This document shows, piece by piece, positions 9,637-18,706 of a stretch of 64,000 bases of DNA. The stretch's first letter is position 1. Every line of letters begins with the position of its first letter. The stretch comes from Cupriavidus pauculus (GTDB lineage: Bacteria > Pseudomonadota > Gammaproteobacteria > Burkholderiales > Burkholderiaceae), in NCBI RefSeq assembly GCF_008801835.1, contig NZ_VZOW01000021.1, positions 1-64,000 of the forward strand, given 5' to 3'. Below the pieces are notes generated by a model. That model was given only the letters and a program-made list of their open reading frames with translations, searched no databases and was not told where the DNA came from. The position numbers and the translations under genes are program-made.

Positions 9637-9870
9637 CCGAGTGGTCCAGCCTGGATTTTCTGCTAATGTTTTAATTTCGATACAAGCAATCGGAGCGCCC
9701 TTCCGGGCTGGTCCGGGCAGCGTTCCATGCTGCTGTAATGGCTTGTAATACAACGCGCTGGCCTTGAAGGGTCCGGCGCGGTACTAGTAGCGGTTTGCGC
9801 GGGCAAAACCAGTTCCAAGAAACCGGTGCCAGGGAAGTCGCGCGCCAAGCGGTCTTTGAGGGTCCTCATA

Positions 9871-11127
9871 ATGAAAACTGACGGGATCGACCAGCCCAAG
9901 GGCTTCGTCGATGGCAACTGGAGCGCGGCTGCCCGCGCAGGCCGCGGCCGGACTTCGCCCTGGGTGGCAATCGCGGTGGTCGTGCTGCTGGCCGTGCTGG
10001 GCTGGTTTGGCTGGAAGCACTGGTCCGCGCCCAAGCCGCAGACCAAGGGGCCGGCCGCCACCGCCGTCACCACGGCGCGCGTCATGCAGGGCGATGTGCC
10101 GCTCGAAGTCACCGCCAATGGCACGGTCACCGCGATGCAGTCGGTCGACGTGCGTCCGCAGGTGTCCAGCACGGTTCGCGCGGTGCATATCAAGGAGGGC
10201 CAGTCGGTCAAGCCGGGCGACTTGCTGTTCACGCTCGACACGCGCATGGACGAAGCCAATCTGGCCCGCGCGCGCGCGCAACTGATGCGCGATCAGGCCG
10301 ATCTTGCCGATGCGCGGCGCACGCTGGCGCGCAGCCAGGAACTGCTGCAGCGCAATTTCATTTCGCGCAGCGCGGTCGATACCGCGCAGGCCAAGGTCGA
10401 CGGCTTCGAAGCGACGATCCGCGCCGACCAGGCCGCCATCGAAGCGAGTCAGGTGGCCATCAGCTACGGCACCATCCGCGCCACGATCGGCGGCCGCACC
10501 GGCGTGATCAACGCGTTTCCGGGGTCGCTGGTGACGCCGGCCAACACGACCACCACGCCCGCGATGGTCACGATCGCGCAGATCGCGCCAATCACCGTGA
10601 TGTTCACGCTGCCCGAGCGCCAGCTGGCCGCGCTGCGCGAGGCGCTGCAACAAGGCCCGGTCACCATTACGGCATTGCCCAACGACGGCAACACGACGCC
10701 CGTGACCGGCAAGATCACGTTCGTCGACAACACGGTCGATCCGCAATACGGCAGCATCCGCGTCAAGGCGACCTTCGACAATACCGAGCACCGGCTCTGG
10801 CCCGGCACCTATGCCAACGTCAGCGCCACGGTGCAGGTGCTGAAGGGCGCGCTGAGCGTGCCGCCGCAGGCCATCGTGACGGGTCCGGAGGGCCGCTTCG
10901 TCTATACGGTGCAGCCGGACAGCAAGGTGGCGCGCGTACCGGTGCGGGTGGTGGCGACCACCGCCGCCGCCGCCGTGGTGGAAGGTGTGCAGCCGGGCGT
11001 GCGCGTGGTGACCGAAGGCGCGCAGAATCTGCGTCCGGGCAGCCTGGTGCGCGAGGCCGCCCCGCGCGCCGCAGCCGCCTCCGCCGTCTCCCCTGCCGCG
11101 ACGCCGGCAGCCGCCGACAAGCACTAA
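9871..11127 (+). CDS. RND efflux periplasmic adaptor (MdtA-like)
   Basis: A membrane-fusion protein of 418 residues. It has an N-terminal cytoplasmic tail of about 30 residues, a membrane anchor (WVAIAVVVLLAVLGWFGW), then the lipoyl half-motifs (VRPQVSSTVRAVHIKEGQSV), an alpha-hairpin and beta-barrel domains, and an Ala-rich tail. It is not a lipoprotein, unlike the AcrA-type adaptor encoded later in the window. The start ATG was chosen over an in-frame GTG 45 bases upstream. It is cotranscribed with the RND pump 4 bases downstream. It links the inner-membrane pump to an outer-membrane channel that must come from elsewhere. Confidence 0.9.
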   Translation: MKTDGIDQPKGFVDGNWSAAARAGRGRTSPWVAIAVVVLLAVLGWFGWKHWSAPKPQTKGPAATAVTTARVMQGDVPLEVTANGTVTAMQSVDVRPQVSSTVRAVHIKEGQSVKPGDLLFTLDTRMDEANLARARAQLMRDQADLADARRTLARSQELLQRNFISRSAVDTAQAKVDGFEATIRADQAAIEASQVAISYGTIRATIGGRTGVINAFPGSLVTPANTTTTPAMVTIAQIAPITVMFTLPERQLAALREALQQGPVTITALPNDGNTTPVTGKITFVDNTVDPQYGSIRVKATFDNTEHRLWPGTYANVSATVQVLKGALSVPPQAIVTGPEGRFVYTVQPDSKVARVPVRVVATTAAAAVVEGVQPGVRVVTEGAQNLRPGSLVREAAPRAAAASAVSPAATPAAADKH

Positions 11128-11131
11128 GACC

Positions 11132-14100
11132 ATGACGCTGTCCGAGCTCTGTATCCGCCGGCCCGTCATGACGGTGCTGCTGTGCCTGGCCGTCATCGTG
11201 ACCGGCATCGTGCTGTATCCGACGATTCCGATTGCGGCGTTGCCCAGCTTCAATTCGCCCGTGATCCAGGTCACGGCCACGCTGCCCGGGGCCAGCCCCG
11301 AGACGATGGCCGCGTCGGTGGCCACGCAGCTGGAAAAGCAGTTCGCGACGATTCCTGGCGTCACGGTGATCAGTTCGTCGAACACGCTTGGCAATTCGAG
11401 CATCACGATCGAATTCAACAGCGACCGCGATATCGATGCGGCCGCGGTCGACGTGCAGGCTGCGCTGTTCCGCGCCCAGCGCTCGCTGCCGATCGAAATG
11501 ACGGTGCCGCCGTCATACCGCAAGGTGAATCCGGCCGATGCCCCGGTGATCCTGCTGGCGATCAATTCGCCGTCGATGAGCCTGGGCGAACTCAACGCCT
11601 TCGGCGACAACCTCATCTCGCCCACGCTGGCCACGCTGCCGGGCGTGGCGCAGGTGCAGATCTTCGGTCAGAAGCGTTTTTCGGTACGGGTCCGCGCCCA
11701 TCCGGACGCCCTTGCCGCACGCGGCCTGACGCTGGACGAGCTGGCCACGGCGCTCAATCGGGCCAATGCCAACACGCCGGTCGGCACGCTCGACGGCGCG
11801 CGCCAGACGCTGACGATCCAGGCCAATCGCCAGATGACCAGCGCCGAGGCGTTCCGCAACATCATCGTGGCCAGCCAGCCCAGCGGCGCCGTGGTGCGCC
11901 TGTCGGACGTGGCCGATGTGGAGGACGGCGTCGAGACCATCAAGACCGGCAGTTGGCTCAACAACGAGCGCTCGATCGTGCTGGCCGTGCTGCGCCAGCC
12001 CGACGCCAACACCGTGGCGGTGGTGGACGCCATCAAGGCCGCGCTGCCGCGGCTGCTCCAGCAGATGCCGGGCTCGGTCAACGTCAATGTGGTGAACGAT
12101 CGCTCGATGTCGATCCGCGAATCGATCCATGACGTGCAGTTCACCTTGGCGCTGACGGTGGCGCTGGTGGTGATGGTGATCTTCCTGTTCCTGCGCCGCG
12201 CTGCGGCCACGCTGATTCCAACCGTATCGCTGCCGATCTCGCTGATCGGCACCGTGGCGCTGATGAAGGCGTTTGGCTACAGCCTCGACAACGTTTCGCT
12301 GCTGGCCATCACGCTGGCGGTGGGACTGGTGGTCGACGACGCGATCGTGATGCTGGAAAACATCGTGCGTCATATCGAGGAAGGCGTGCCGCCGCTGAAA
12401 GCCGCGCTGGTCGGCTCGCGCGAGATGGGGTTCACGATTCTCTCGATCTCGATTTCGCTGGTGGCGGTGTTCATTCCGATCTTCTTCATGCCGGGCGTGA
12501 TCGGCCTCCTGTTCCACGAATTTGCCGCGGTGGTGTCGCTGGCGATCCTGGTGTCCGCGCTGGTGTCGCTGACGCTGATTCCGATGCTGTGCGCGCGCTT
12601 TTTGTCGGCGGAAAACGTGCCGGTCGACGAGTCACAGCATGCCTATGGCGATCACGCCGGCGCCGCACCCGCGCATCGCGCGCCACAGCAGCGCACGCTT
12701 GGCATGCGCTCGACGCAGTGGTTCGAGGATCTGTTCGAATGGACGCTGCACCGGTACGCGCGGGGGCTCGACTGGTGTCTGGCGCATCGGCGCATCGTGC
12801 TGGGCGTGGCGGGTTTGACGTTCGTGCTGACCGCCGTGCTGTTCGTGAAGATTCCGAAGGGCTTTTTCCCTGAGGAGGACATCGGCCAGATCCAGGTCAA
12901 CGCCGAAGGCCCGCAGGACATTTCGTTCGACGCGATGGCCGAGCGCCTGCGCGACGCGGCCGAGCGCATCCGCGCGAATCCGGCCGTGAAGAGCGTGGTG
13001 GCGTCGATTGGCGGCGGCCCGTCGCCGGCCATCAACACGGGCCGCATGTTCGTCGAACTGAAGCCGCTGGGAGAGCGGCCCAAGATGGCGCAGGTGGTGG
13101 AGTCGCTGCGCAAGGACGTGTCCGTGGTGCCAGGCCTGCAGGTGTATTTCTCTCCGGTGCAGAACCTGCGCCTGGGCGGCCGGCAGAGCAAGAGCCGCTA
13201 CCAGTACACGTTGCAGAGCGTGAAGGCGGACCAGTTGCAGGCGTTCAGCGACAAGCTCATGGCCAGGATGCGCGCCGAGCCGATGTTCCGCGATGTCACC
13301 AGCGACTCGCAGCAGTCGGGGTTGGAGGCGCAACTGACGATCGACCGCGACAAGGCCAATGCGCTGGGCGTGCAGATGCAGGACGTGCGCACCGCGCTCT
13401 ACACGGCGTTCGGCGAGCGCCAGGTGTCGACGATCTACACGCCGATCGACAATTACTACGTGATTCTGACTGCCGCCGATATCGATCGCGTCGATGAAAC
13501 GGCTTTCTCGAAGCTGTACGTGCGCAGCAAGACCGGGCAGATGGTGCCGGTGTCGGCATTCGCCACGACCGAGCGCCGCGTCGGGCCGATCGCAGTCAAC
13601 CACCAGGGCCAGCTTCCGTCGGTGACCGTGTCGTTCAACCTCGCGCCCGGCGCGGCGCTTGGCGATGCGTCAAAGTTGATCGACCGCTACCGCCAGGAGA
13701 TCGACATGCCGACGTCGATCTTCACGAGCTGGGGCGGCGACGCGGCGGTGTTCCAGTCGTCGCAGGCCACGCAGGTGGTGCTGCTGGTGGCGGCCATCGC
13801 CGTGATCTACACGCTGCTGGGCGTGCTGTACGAAAGCTATATCCATCCGCTGACGATCCTGGCGGGCTTGCCTTCGGCGGCGATCGGCGCGTTGCTGACG
13901 CTGTTTATCTTCAACGTCGAGCTGTCCCTGATCGCCACGATCGGCGTGCTGATGCTGATCGGCATCGTCAAGAAAAACGCCATCATGATGATCGACTTCG
14001 CGCTGGCGGCGCAGCGTGAACAGGGCATGCATCCGTCCAAGGCGATCCGGCAGGCGTGCCTGCTGCGCTTCCGTCCGATCATGATGACCACGTTTGCCGC

Positions 14101-14326
14101 CGTGATGGGCGCCCTGCCGCTTGCGCTGGGGCTGGGCGCCGGCGCGGAACTGCGGCAGCCGCTGGGGCTGGCGGTGGTGGGCGGCCTGCTGTTCTCGCAG
14201 GTCATCACGCTGTTCATTACGCCGGTGATCTACCTGGCGCTGGACCGTTACTCGGGCACCGGCCCGCTGCAGATCGATGCGCAGGGCAACGCGTTGCCCG
14301 AAAAAGAGGTGGCCAGCATCCGCTAG
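11132..14326 (+). CDS. RND efflux pump (MdtB/MdtC-like)
   Basis: An inner-membrane proton-driven exporter of 1064 residues, the normal RND length. It starts with the family pattern LSELCIRRPVMTVLL. The fourth membrane helix carries the proton-relay Asp pair (VGLVVDDAIVMLENIV) and the matching Lys lies in helix ten (IVKKNAIMMIDFAL). The duplicated pore domains are intact. The sequence is closest in style to MdtC/MuxC subunits, yet only one pump gene is present, so it probably works as a homotrimer. No outer-membrane channel gene follows. Candidate substrates are small drugs or bile-salt-like compounds. Confidence 0.92.
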   Translation: MTLSELCIRRPVMTVLLCLAVIVTGIVLYPTIPIAALPSFNSPVIQVTATLPGASPETMAASVATQLEKQFATIPGVTVISSSNTLGNSSITIEFNSDRDIDAAAVDVQAALFRAQRSLPIEMTVPPSYRKVNPADAPVILLAINSPSMSLGELNAFGDNLISPTLATLPGVAQVQIFGQKRFSVRVRAHPDALAARGLTLDELATALNRANANTPVGTLDGARQTLTIQANRQMTSAEAFRNIIVASQPSGAVVRLSDVADVEDGVETIKTGSWLNNERSIVLAVLRQPDANTVAVVDAIKAALPRLLQQMPGSVNVNVVNDRSMSIRESIHDVQFTLALTVALVVMVIFLFLRRAAATLIPTVSLPISLIGTVALMKAFGYSLDNVSLLAITLAVGLVVDDAIVMLENIVRHIEEGVPPLKAALVGSREMGFTILSISISLVAVFIPIFFMPGVIGLLFHEFAAVVSLAILVSALVSLTLIPMLCARFLSAENVPVDESQHAYGDHAGAAPAHRAPQQRTLGMRSTQWFEDLFEWTLHRYARGLDWCLAHRRIVLGVAGLTFVLTAVLFVKIPKGFFPEEDIGQIQVNAEGPQDISFDAMAERLRDAAERIRANPAVKSVVASIGGGPSPAINTGRMFVELKPLGERPKMAQVVESLRKDVSVVPGLQVYFSPVQNLRLGGRQSKSRYQYTLQSVKADQLQAFSDKLMARMRAEPMFRDVTSDSQQSGLEAQLTIDRDKANALGVQMQDVRTALYTAFGERQVSTIYTPIDNYYVILTAADIDRVDETAFSKLYVRSKTGQMVPVSAFATTERRVGPIAVNHQGQLPSVTVSFNLAPGAALGDASKLIDRYRQEIDMPTSIFTSWGGDAAVFQSSQATQVVLLVAAIAVIYTLLGVLYESYIHPLTILAGLPSAAIGALLTLFIFNVELSLIATIGVLMLIGIVKKNAIMMIDFALAAQREQGMHPSKAIRQACLLRFRPIMMTTFAAVMGALPLALGLGAGAELRQPLGLAVVGGLLFSQVITLFITPVIYLALDRYSGTGPLQIDAQGNALPEKEVASIR

Positions 14327-14583
14327 GGAATGGGTTAGCGAAAAGCGATGCGTACGGATGCCGGCAGTTTCGGCATCCGTTTTCATTTGGGCCGAAGCCT
14401 GCGCGCGCGTTCAGGCCGGCACGCGCCGGATGCTGCCGCGACATTTCCGGTGCTATCTTGCTCGCCGACCGTCGTGCATCACAAAGTGCGGCAAAATGCT
14501 TAAAATTATCATCCCTATGAATTTCAAATAGCCTAAAACTGGCCAATTGATTGTTCATACGAATAGAACGGAGCCATGCGCCC

Positions 14584-15093
14584 ATGACGCCAAGCCTGCT
14601 TGAAACCTTGATGTACGACGTCGGCCAGTTGTTTCTGTACCCGACGCTGGTGCTGATCGGCTTGCTGTTTCTCTACGCATTCTGGGCGCTCGGCGAGTTT
14701 GCGATGCAGGCGTGGCTGCGCCAACGCCACCCGATCGAGTCGGGGCGCGGCTACCTGCTGGTGGCATGGGCGCGCCGTAACAAGGTGACTCATCCCGATG
14801 CGCTCGACGTGACGGCGCACCGTCTTCTGGAGCGCCCGCGCATCGCCACGCGCGTAGCGCCGATGCTCGGCCTGGTAGCCACCATGATTCCGATGGGACC
14901 CGCGCTGAAGAGCCTGTCGGGCGGCAATCTGGCCAATGTCGGCGAGAACCTGACCATCGCGTTCTCGGCCGTGATCCTGGCGCTGATCGCGGCCAGCATC
15001 ACGTTCTGGGTAGTCAACGTGCGCCGGCGCTGGCTGGCCGAGGAACTGGTCTGGCTGGGCCAGTCCCGGCCGCAATGGGACGTGGAGCCATGA
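14584..15093 (+). CDS. MotA/TolQ/ExbB-like proton-channel protein
   Basis: A protein of 169 residues with membrane segments near the N-terminus (FLYPTLVLIGLLFLYAFWAL) and two more at about 95-150, where APMLGLVATMIPMGPAL resembles the ExbB/TolQ channel signature. Proteins of this family use proton flow to energise TonB-type uptake or other envelope work. The stop overlaps the next start (ATGA). The upstream 60 bases are AT-rich for this genome. The start follows GGAGCCATGCGCCC. Specific partner and cargo are unknown. Confidence 0.82.
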   Translation: MTPSLLETLMYDVGQLFLYPTLVLIGLLFLYAFWALGEFAMQAWLRQRHPIESGRGYLLVAWARRNKVTHPDALDVTAHRLLERPRIATRVAPMLGLVATMIPMGPALKSLSGGNLANVGENLTIAFSAVILALIAASITFWVVNVRRRWLAEELVWLGQSRPQWDVEP

Positions 15094-15488
15094 AGTTTCT
15101 CGACGAAAGCGAGGCCGACGATCCGATTCTGTCGGTGGTCAATCTGATCGACGTGTTCCTGGTCGTGATCGCCGCATTGCTGGTGACCATCGCGCAGAAT
15201 CCGCTCAATCCATTCACGCACAATGACGTGACCATCATCACCAATCCGGGCAAGCCGAACATGGAAATCGTGTCGCGCCATGGCGAGAAGATCGTGCGCT
15301 ACCAGGCCAACGGGCAGACGGGCAGCGGCGACGGCGTCAAGGCAGGCGTCGCGTACCGCATGAAGGATGGTTCGATGGTCTACGTGCCCGAAAGCGCCGC
15401 CGACGCAGGCCATCCCGTTGACCATCCCGCTGACACCACGCAGGCGCAGGCATCGCCGCGTCCGCAACCGGAAAGCGCGCGGCCATGA
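15090..15488 (+). CDS. DUF2149 domain protein, probable ExbD-like partner
   Basis: A protein of 132 residues with one membrane helix near the N-terminus (NLIDVFLVVIAALLVTIAQ) and a short periplasmic domain. The layout resembles ExbD/TolR: a short cytoplasmic start with acidic residues, one helix containing an Asp, then a soluble domain. DUF2149 proteins are usually encoded beside MotA/TolQ/ExbB proteins. The C-terminus is Pro/Ala-rich. It is coupled by ATGA overlaps to the genes on both sides. The domain name is my recognition from memory. Confidence 0.75.
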   Translation: MKFLDESEADDPILSVVNLIDVFLVVIAALLVTIAQNPLNPFTHNDVTIITNPGKPNMEIVSRHGEKIVRYQANGQTGSGDGVKAGVAYRMKDGSMVYVPESAADAGHPVDHPADTTQAQASPRPQPESARP

Positions 15489-16342
15489 CCCGTTCGATCG
15501 TTCGGCTTGCAATCCTGATCGCGGCGCTGTCCGGCTGCGCCGCCACGATGCCGACACCGGAGACGGTGAGCCGCGCATTCAGCGGCAAATCGTATGTGCT
15601 GCTGGGCGAAGTGCACGACAGCGCGGCGGCGCAACGGCAGCGCTTGCAGGCGTTGACGCACGCGGTGGAGGCGGGCTGGCGCCCGGCCATCGCGATGGAA
15701 CAGTTCGACCGCGAACGCCAGGCCGATATCGACCGCGCCCGCCGCACGCGTCCGCGCGACGTCGACTATCTGATTGCGCAGGCAGCGGGCGACAAGAGTG
15801 GTTGGGACTGGGATTTGTACAAGCCCGTGATTGCGCTGGCGCTGCAATACGATCTGCCGTTGCTGGCTGCCAACCTGTCGCGCGCCGACGCCTTCAGGAT
15901 CGTGCGCAACGGATACGGCGAAGTGTTCGCCCCGGATCAACTGACGGCGCTCGGCCTGGACAAGCCGTTGCCGCAGGACATCGCCAGCGCGCAAACCGCA
16001 GTGCTCGATGCTGGCCACTGCGGGCATTTTCCGAAGGCGATGCTGCCCGGCATGCTCGACGCGCAGGCCGCGCGTGACGCAGTGATGGCACAGACGCTGC
16101 GCCTTTACGCGCAGCGTGGCGCGGTGCTGATTGCTGGCAACGGCCACGTGCGGCGCGATATCGGCGTGCCGCGCTGGCTGCCGGGTGACGCCACGCGCGT
16201 GCTGAGCGTCGGCTATCTGGAAACCGATTCGCCTGACGCCGGATTCGACACCGTGGTGCGCGTGCCGACCATGGACCGCGACGATCCGTGCAAGGATGCG
16301 GTGATGAGCGGGAATCCGGCGGGCCAGCGCGCCAAGCCCTGA
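15485..16342 (+). CDS. ChaN-family lipoprotein
   Basis: A protein of 285 residues. The signal peptide ends in a lipobox (AALSGC), so it is probably lipid-anchored in the envelope. The body carries family motifs: YVLLGEVHDSAAAQRQRLQ, AIAMEQFDRERQ, and GHCGHFP and IAGNGHVRRDIGVP near the C-terminus. ChaN-like proteins (from Campylobacter work) bind haem and are iron-regulated. Coupling by ATGA to the ExbB-like and DUF2149 genes suggests a three-part envelope system, perhaps for haem or iron uptake. This is inference, since no receptor gene is adjacent. Confidence 0.85.
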   Translation: MTRSIVRLAILIAALSGCAATMPTPETVSRAFSGKSYVLLGEVHDSAAAQRQRLQALTHAVEAGWRPAIAMEQFDRERQADIDRARRTRPRDVDYLIAQAAGDKSGWDWDLYKPVIALALQYDLPLLAANLSRADAFRIVRNGYGEVFAPDQLTALGLDKPLPQDIASAQTAVLDAGHCGHFPKAMLPGMLDAQAARDAVMAQTLRLYAQRGAVLIAGNGHVRRDIGVPRWLPGDATRVLSVGYLETDSPDAGFDTVVRVPTMDRDDPCKDAVMSGNPAGQRAKP

Positions 16343-16348
16343 CGCACC

Positions 16349-17836
16349 TCAGAGATCGGCGTCGGCGATGCGCAGGGCAAGCTCCGCGCGCAGGCCGTGT
16401 CCTTGCAAGCCGTCGCGCAGCGTGACCGTGCCGCCCGAGCGCGCGGCCATCTCGCGCGAGATGGCGAGCCCCAGCCCCGATCCCGGTTCCGTGTTGCCGA
16501 CACGACGATAGAAGCGCGCGAACACCTTTTCGCGTTCGGCCTCGGGAATGCCGGGCCCGTCGTCCTCGACCACCAGCAGCGCGCGCTGCTGCACGCGCGC
16601 GGCCGACAGCGTGATGCGGCTGCCGCGTCCCGAATACTGGATCGCGTTGTGCACCAGGTTGGCCAGTGCTTCACGCAGCAGCGCGGCGTCGGCGCGCACC
16701 GGCAGGCTTAGGCCGGCGGGACGCTCCCAGCCGAAATCCTGCTGCCGGCCGCGCGCCAGCGGCAGATAGTCGAGCGCGACCTGTTCGGCGACGGCCACCG
16801 CGTCGATCACGCCGGCTTCTTCATCGTGCGCGGACGCATCGCGCGCAGGCTGGCGCACGCGTGCCAGCGCCAGCAGTTGATTGGTCAGCCGCGCCGCCTG
16901 TTCGAGCTGCGTGACGATGCCGCCCACCGCTTCCGATGCGGCCGCCTGCGCGCCCGGAGTGGGATCGCGCGTCTGCAGTTGCCGCTGCGCGAATTCGGCC
17001 TGGGTCTTCAGGATGGCCAGCGGCGTGCGCAACTGGTGCGCCGCATCGGCAATGAACTGGGCCTGCGACTGCGCCATGGCTTCGGAACGCGACACATGCA
17101 GGTTGATCGCGTCGACCAGCGGGCGCACCTCCACCGGCACGCGATCGAATTCGAGCGGCGTCAGGTCGTCGGCGGGCCGCGCGCGCACATCGTCGCGCAC
17201 GCGCTGCAATGGCTTGAGCACGTAGGTGATGCCGCCGACCAGGATCACGGCGGACAGCACGATCAGCGCGATGTCGCGCAACAGCGCGCTGCGCCACACG
17301 TTGCCGATCAGCGCCGCGCGCGGCTCGGCGGTTTCCGCGACCTGGATGATCACGCGCATGTGCGCGTCGGGCCGGTAGACCGGACGCGCCATGGCTGCGA
17401 TGCGTACTGGGTCGCCGCGATACACCGCGTCGTAGAAGCGCGGCTGATTGTTGACCAGCGCGCCGCTCGGCAGCGGCAGGTCGTCATAGCCCGTGACGGT
17501 GTCCACCGCGCCACCGCGTTCCATCGATATGCGATAGAACACGTGGGTCTGCGCCGCGGTTTCGAACATCTCCATGGCCGCGTCCGGCAACGTCAGCTGC
17601 ACGCTTTCGCCGGCCATGCCGATCGCGTTGTCGATGGTGCGCACCGAGCCATAGAGGGATCGGTCGTAGGCGGTGTTGGCGGCATCGCGCAGCGTGCCGT
17701 AGGTGAACCAGGTATCGGCAGCCATCATCAGCGCCAGCGCCGGCACCAGCAGGATCAGCAACTGGCGGCGCAGGCTGCCGCGCAGCCACAGCCGCACCGG
17801 CAGACGAGCACGCTGGCGCAGGCTGCGTGGCCACAT
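16349..17836 (-). CDS. TctE/QseC-type sensor histidine kinase
   Basis: A protein of 495 residues. Membrane segments at about 26-45 and 187-207 enclose a periplasmic 2CSK-type sensor domain (found in TctE-like kinases that sense organic acids). Then come a HisKA domain with the phospho-acceptor in FIADAAHQLRTPLAILK (His near 265) and an ATPase domain (NLVHNAIQYS, EDDGPGIPEAE, GSGLGLAISREMA). The gene starts 1 base after its regulator's stop. The divergent gene encodes a periplasmic binding protein that may be its target. Confidence 0.9.
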   Translation of the reverse strand: MWPRSLRQRARLPVRLWLRGSLRRQLLILLVPALALMMAADTWFTYGTLRDAANTAYDRSLYGSVRTIDNAIGMAGESVQLTLPDAAMEMFETAAQTHVFYRISMERGGAVDTVTGYDDLPLPSGALVNNQPRFYDAVYRGDPVRIAAMARPVYRPDAHMRVIIQVAETAEPRAALIGNVWRSALLRDIALIVLSAVILVGGITYVLKPLQRVRDDVRARPADDLTPLEFDRVPVEVRPLVDAINLHVSRSEAMAQSQAQFIADAAHQLRTPLAILKTQAEFAQRQLQTRDPTPGAQAAASEAVGGIVTQLEQAARLTNQLLALARVRQPARDASAHDEEAGVIDAVAVAEQVALDYLPLARGRQQDFGWERPAGLSLPVRADAALLREALANLVHNAIQYSGRGSRITLSAARVQQRALLVVEDDGPGIPEAEREKVFARFYRRVGNTEPGSGLGLAISREMAARSGGTVTLRDGLQGHGLRAELALRIADADL

Positions 17837-17837
17837 G

Positions 17838-18530
17838 TCAGGCTCCAGCGGGCGGGGTGTCCAGCGCCTCGGGCTCCAGCAGATAGCCGAAGCCGCGCAG
17901 CGTGACGATCGTCACGCCGTGGCCGGCCAGCTTCTTGCGCAGCCGATAGACCAGCACTTCGATGGCGTCCGGGCTCACGTCCGCATCGAGCGAAAACACC
18001 TTGTCGAGCAGTTGCGCCTTGGTGAGCGGCTGGCCGCTGCGCGCCAGCAAGGCGCCGAGCAGCGTCGATTCGCGCGGCGTCAGCGACAGCGGTGCGCCGC
18101 CGAGCGTGAAGCTGCGGGTTTCGCCATCGAACACCAGCGTGCCGCATTGCAGGCGCGGATGCGCGCGGCCACGGCTGCGGCGGATCAGGGCCAGGATGCG
18201 CGCTTCGAGTTCGGCGATGGCAAACGGTTTGGGCAGGTAGTCGTCGGCGCCAAGGTTCAGGCCGCGCACGCGTTCGTCGAGCGTGTCCTGCGCGGTCAGG
18301 ATCAGCACCGGCGTGCGGTCGTCGCGCCCGCGCATGGTCTTCAGCACGGCCAGTCCATCCTTGCCCGGCAGGCGCAGGTCGAGCACCACCGCGTCGTACT
18401 CCTCGGCCATCAGGCGCGCGTCGGCCTGCAGGCCATCGGCGACATGCTCGATGACGAAGCCGCCCTGCTCCAGCGCGCGCGCCACCCAGCGGGCCAGTTC
18501 CACTTCGTCTTCCACCAGCAGGATGCGCAT
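17838..18530 (-). CDS. OmpR/TctD-type response regulator
   Basis: A protein of 230 residues. The receiver domain has Glu7/Asp8, phosphorylation site Asp51 (VVLDLRLPGKDG) and Lys near 101 (YLPKPF). The C-terminal winged helix ends VYRLRKKLAGHG with TLRGFGYLL. The start MRILLVEDE was preferred over a GTG 15 bases upstream because AAGGAG lies 6 bases before it. It is transcribed with the kinase downstream. Confidence 0.92.
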   Translation of the reverse strand: MRILLVEDEVELARWVARALEQGGFVIEHVADGLQADARLMAEEYDAVVLDLRLPGKDGLAVLKTMRGRDDRTPVLILTAQDTLDERVRGLNLGADDYLPKPFAIAELEARILALIRRSRGRAHPRLQCGTLVFDGETRSFTLGGAPLSLTPRESTLLGALLARSGQPLTKAQLLDKVFSLDADVSPDAIEVLVYRLRKKLAGHGVTIVTLRGFGYLLEPEALDTPPAGA

Positions 18531-18593
18531 GCCGGTCTCCTTCACCCAGTCTCGTTATGCCTTGCAGCCGCGCCAGTGCGCGCCGCGGGCGCC

Positions 18594-18599
18594 TATAAT
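18594..18599 (+). promoter_or_regulatory. TATAAT hexamer, possible -10 element
   Basis: A perfect TATAAT in a GC-rich spacer, 108 bases before the chosen start of the binding-protein gene. No good -35 hexamer is seen at 16-18 bases upstream, so an activator such as the divergent TctD-like regulator may be needed. Confidence 0.35.
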
Positions 18600-18706
18600 A
18601 CCTCCGCACCGCGCGTCCGGTATCCGCGCCAGCCATCGATCTGTATTGATTGGCAATCGGGCGTCCCGCTTCACGCCTTGCCGATTTGCCCCTTCCTTCC
18701 GATCTC

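Noticed and set aside
14490..14550. A possible Fur box before the ExbB-like gene
   Set aside because: Only one ATTATC hexamer matches; the other two hexamers of the consensus are not convincing, so it is not listed as a feature.
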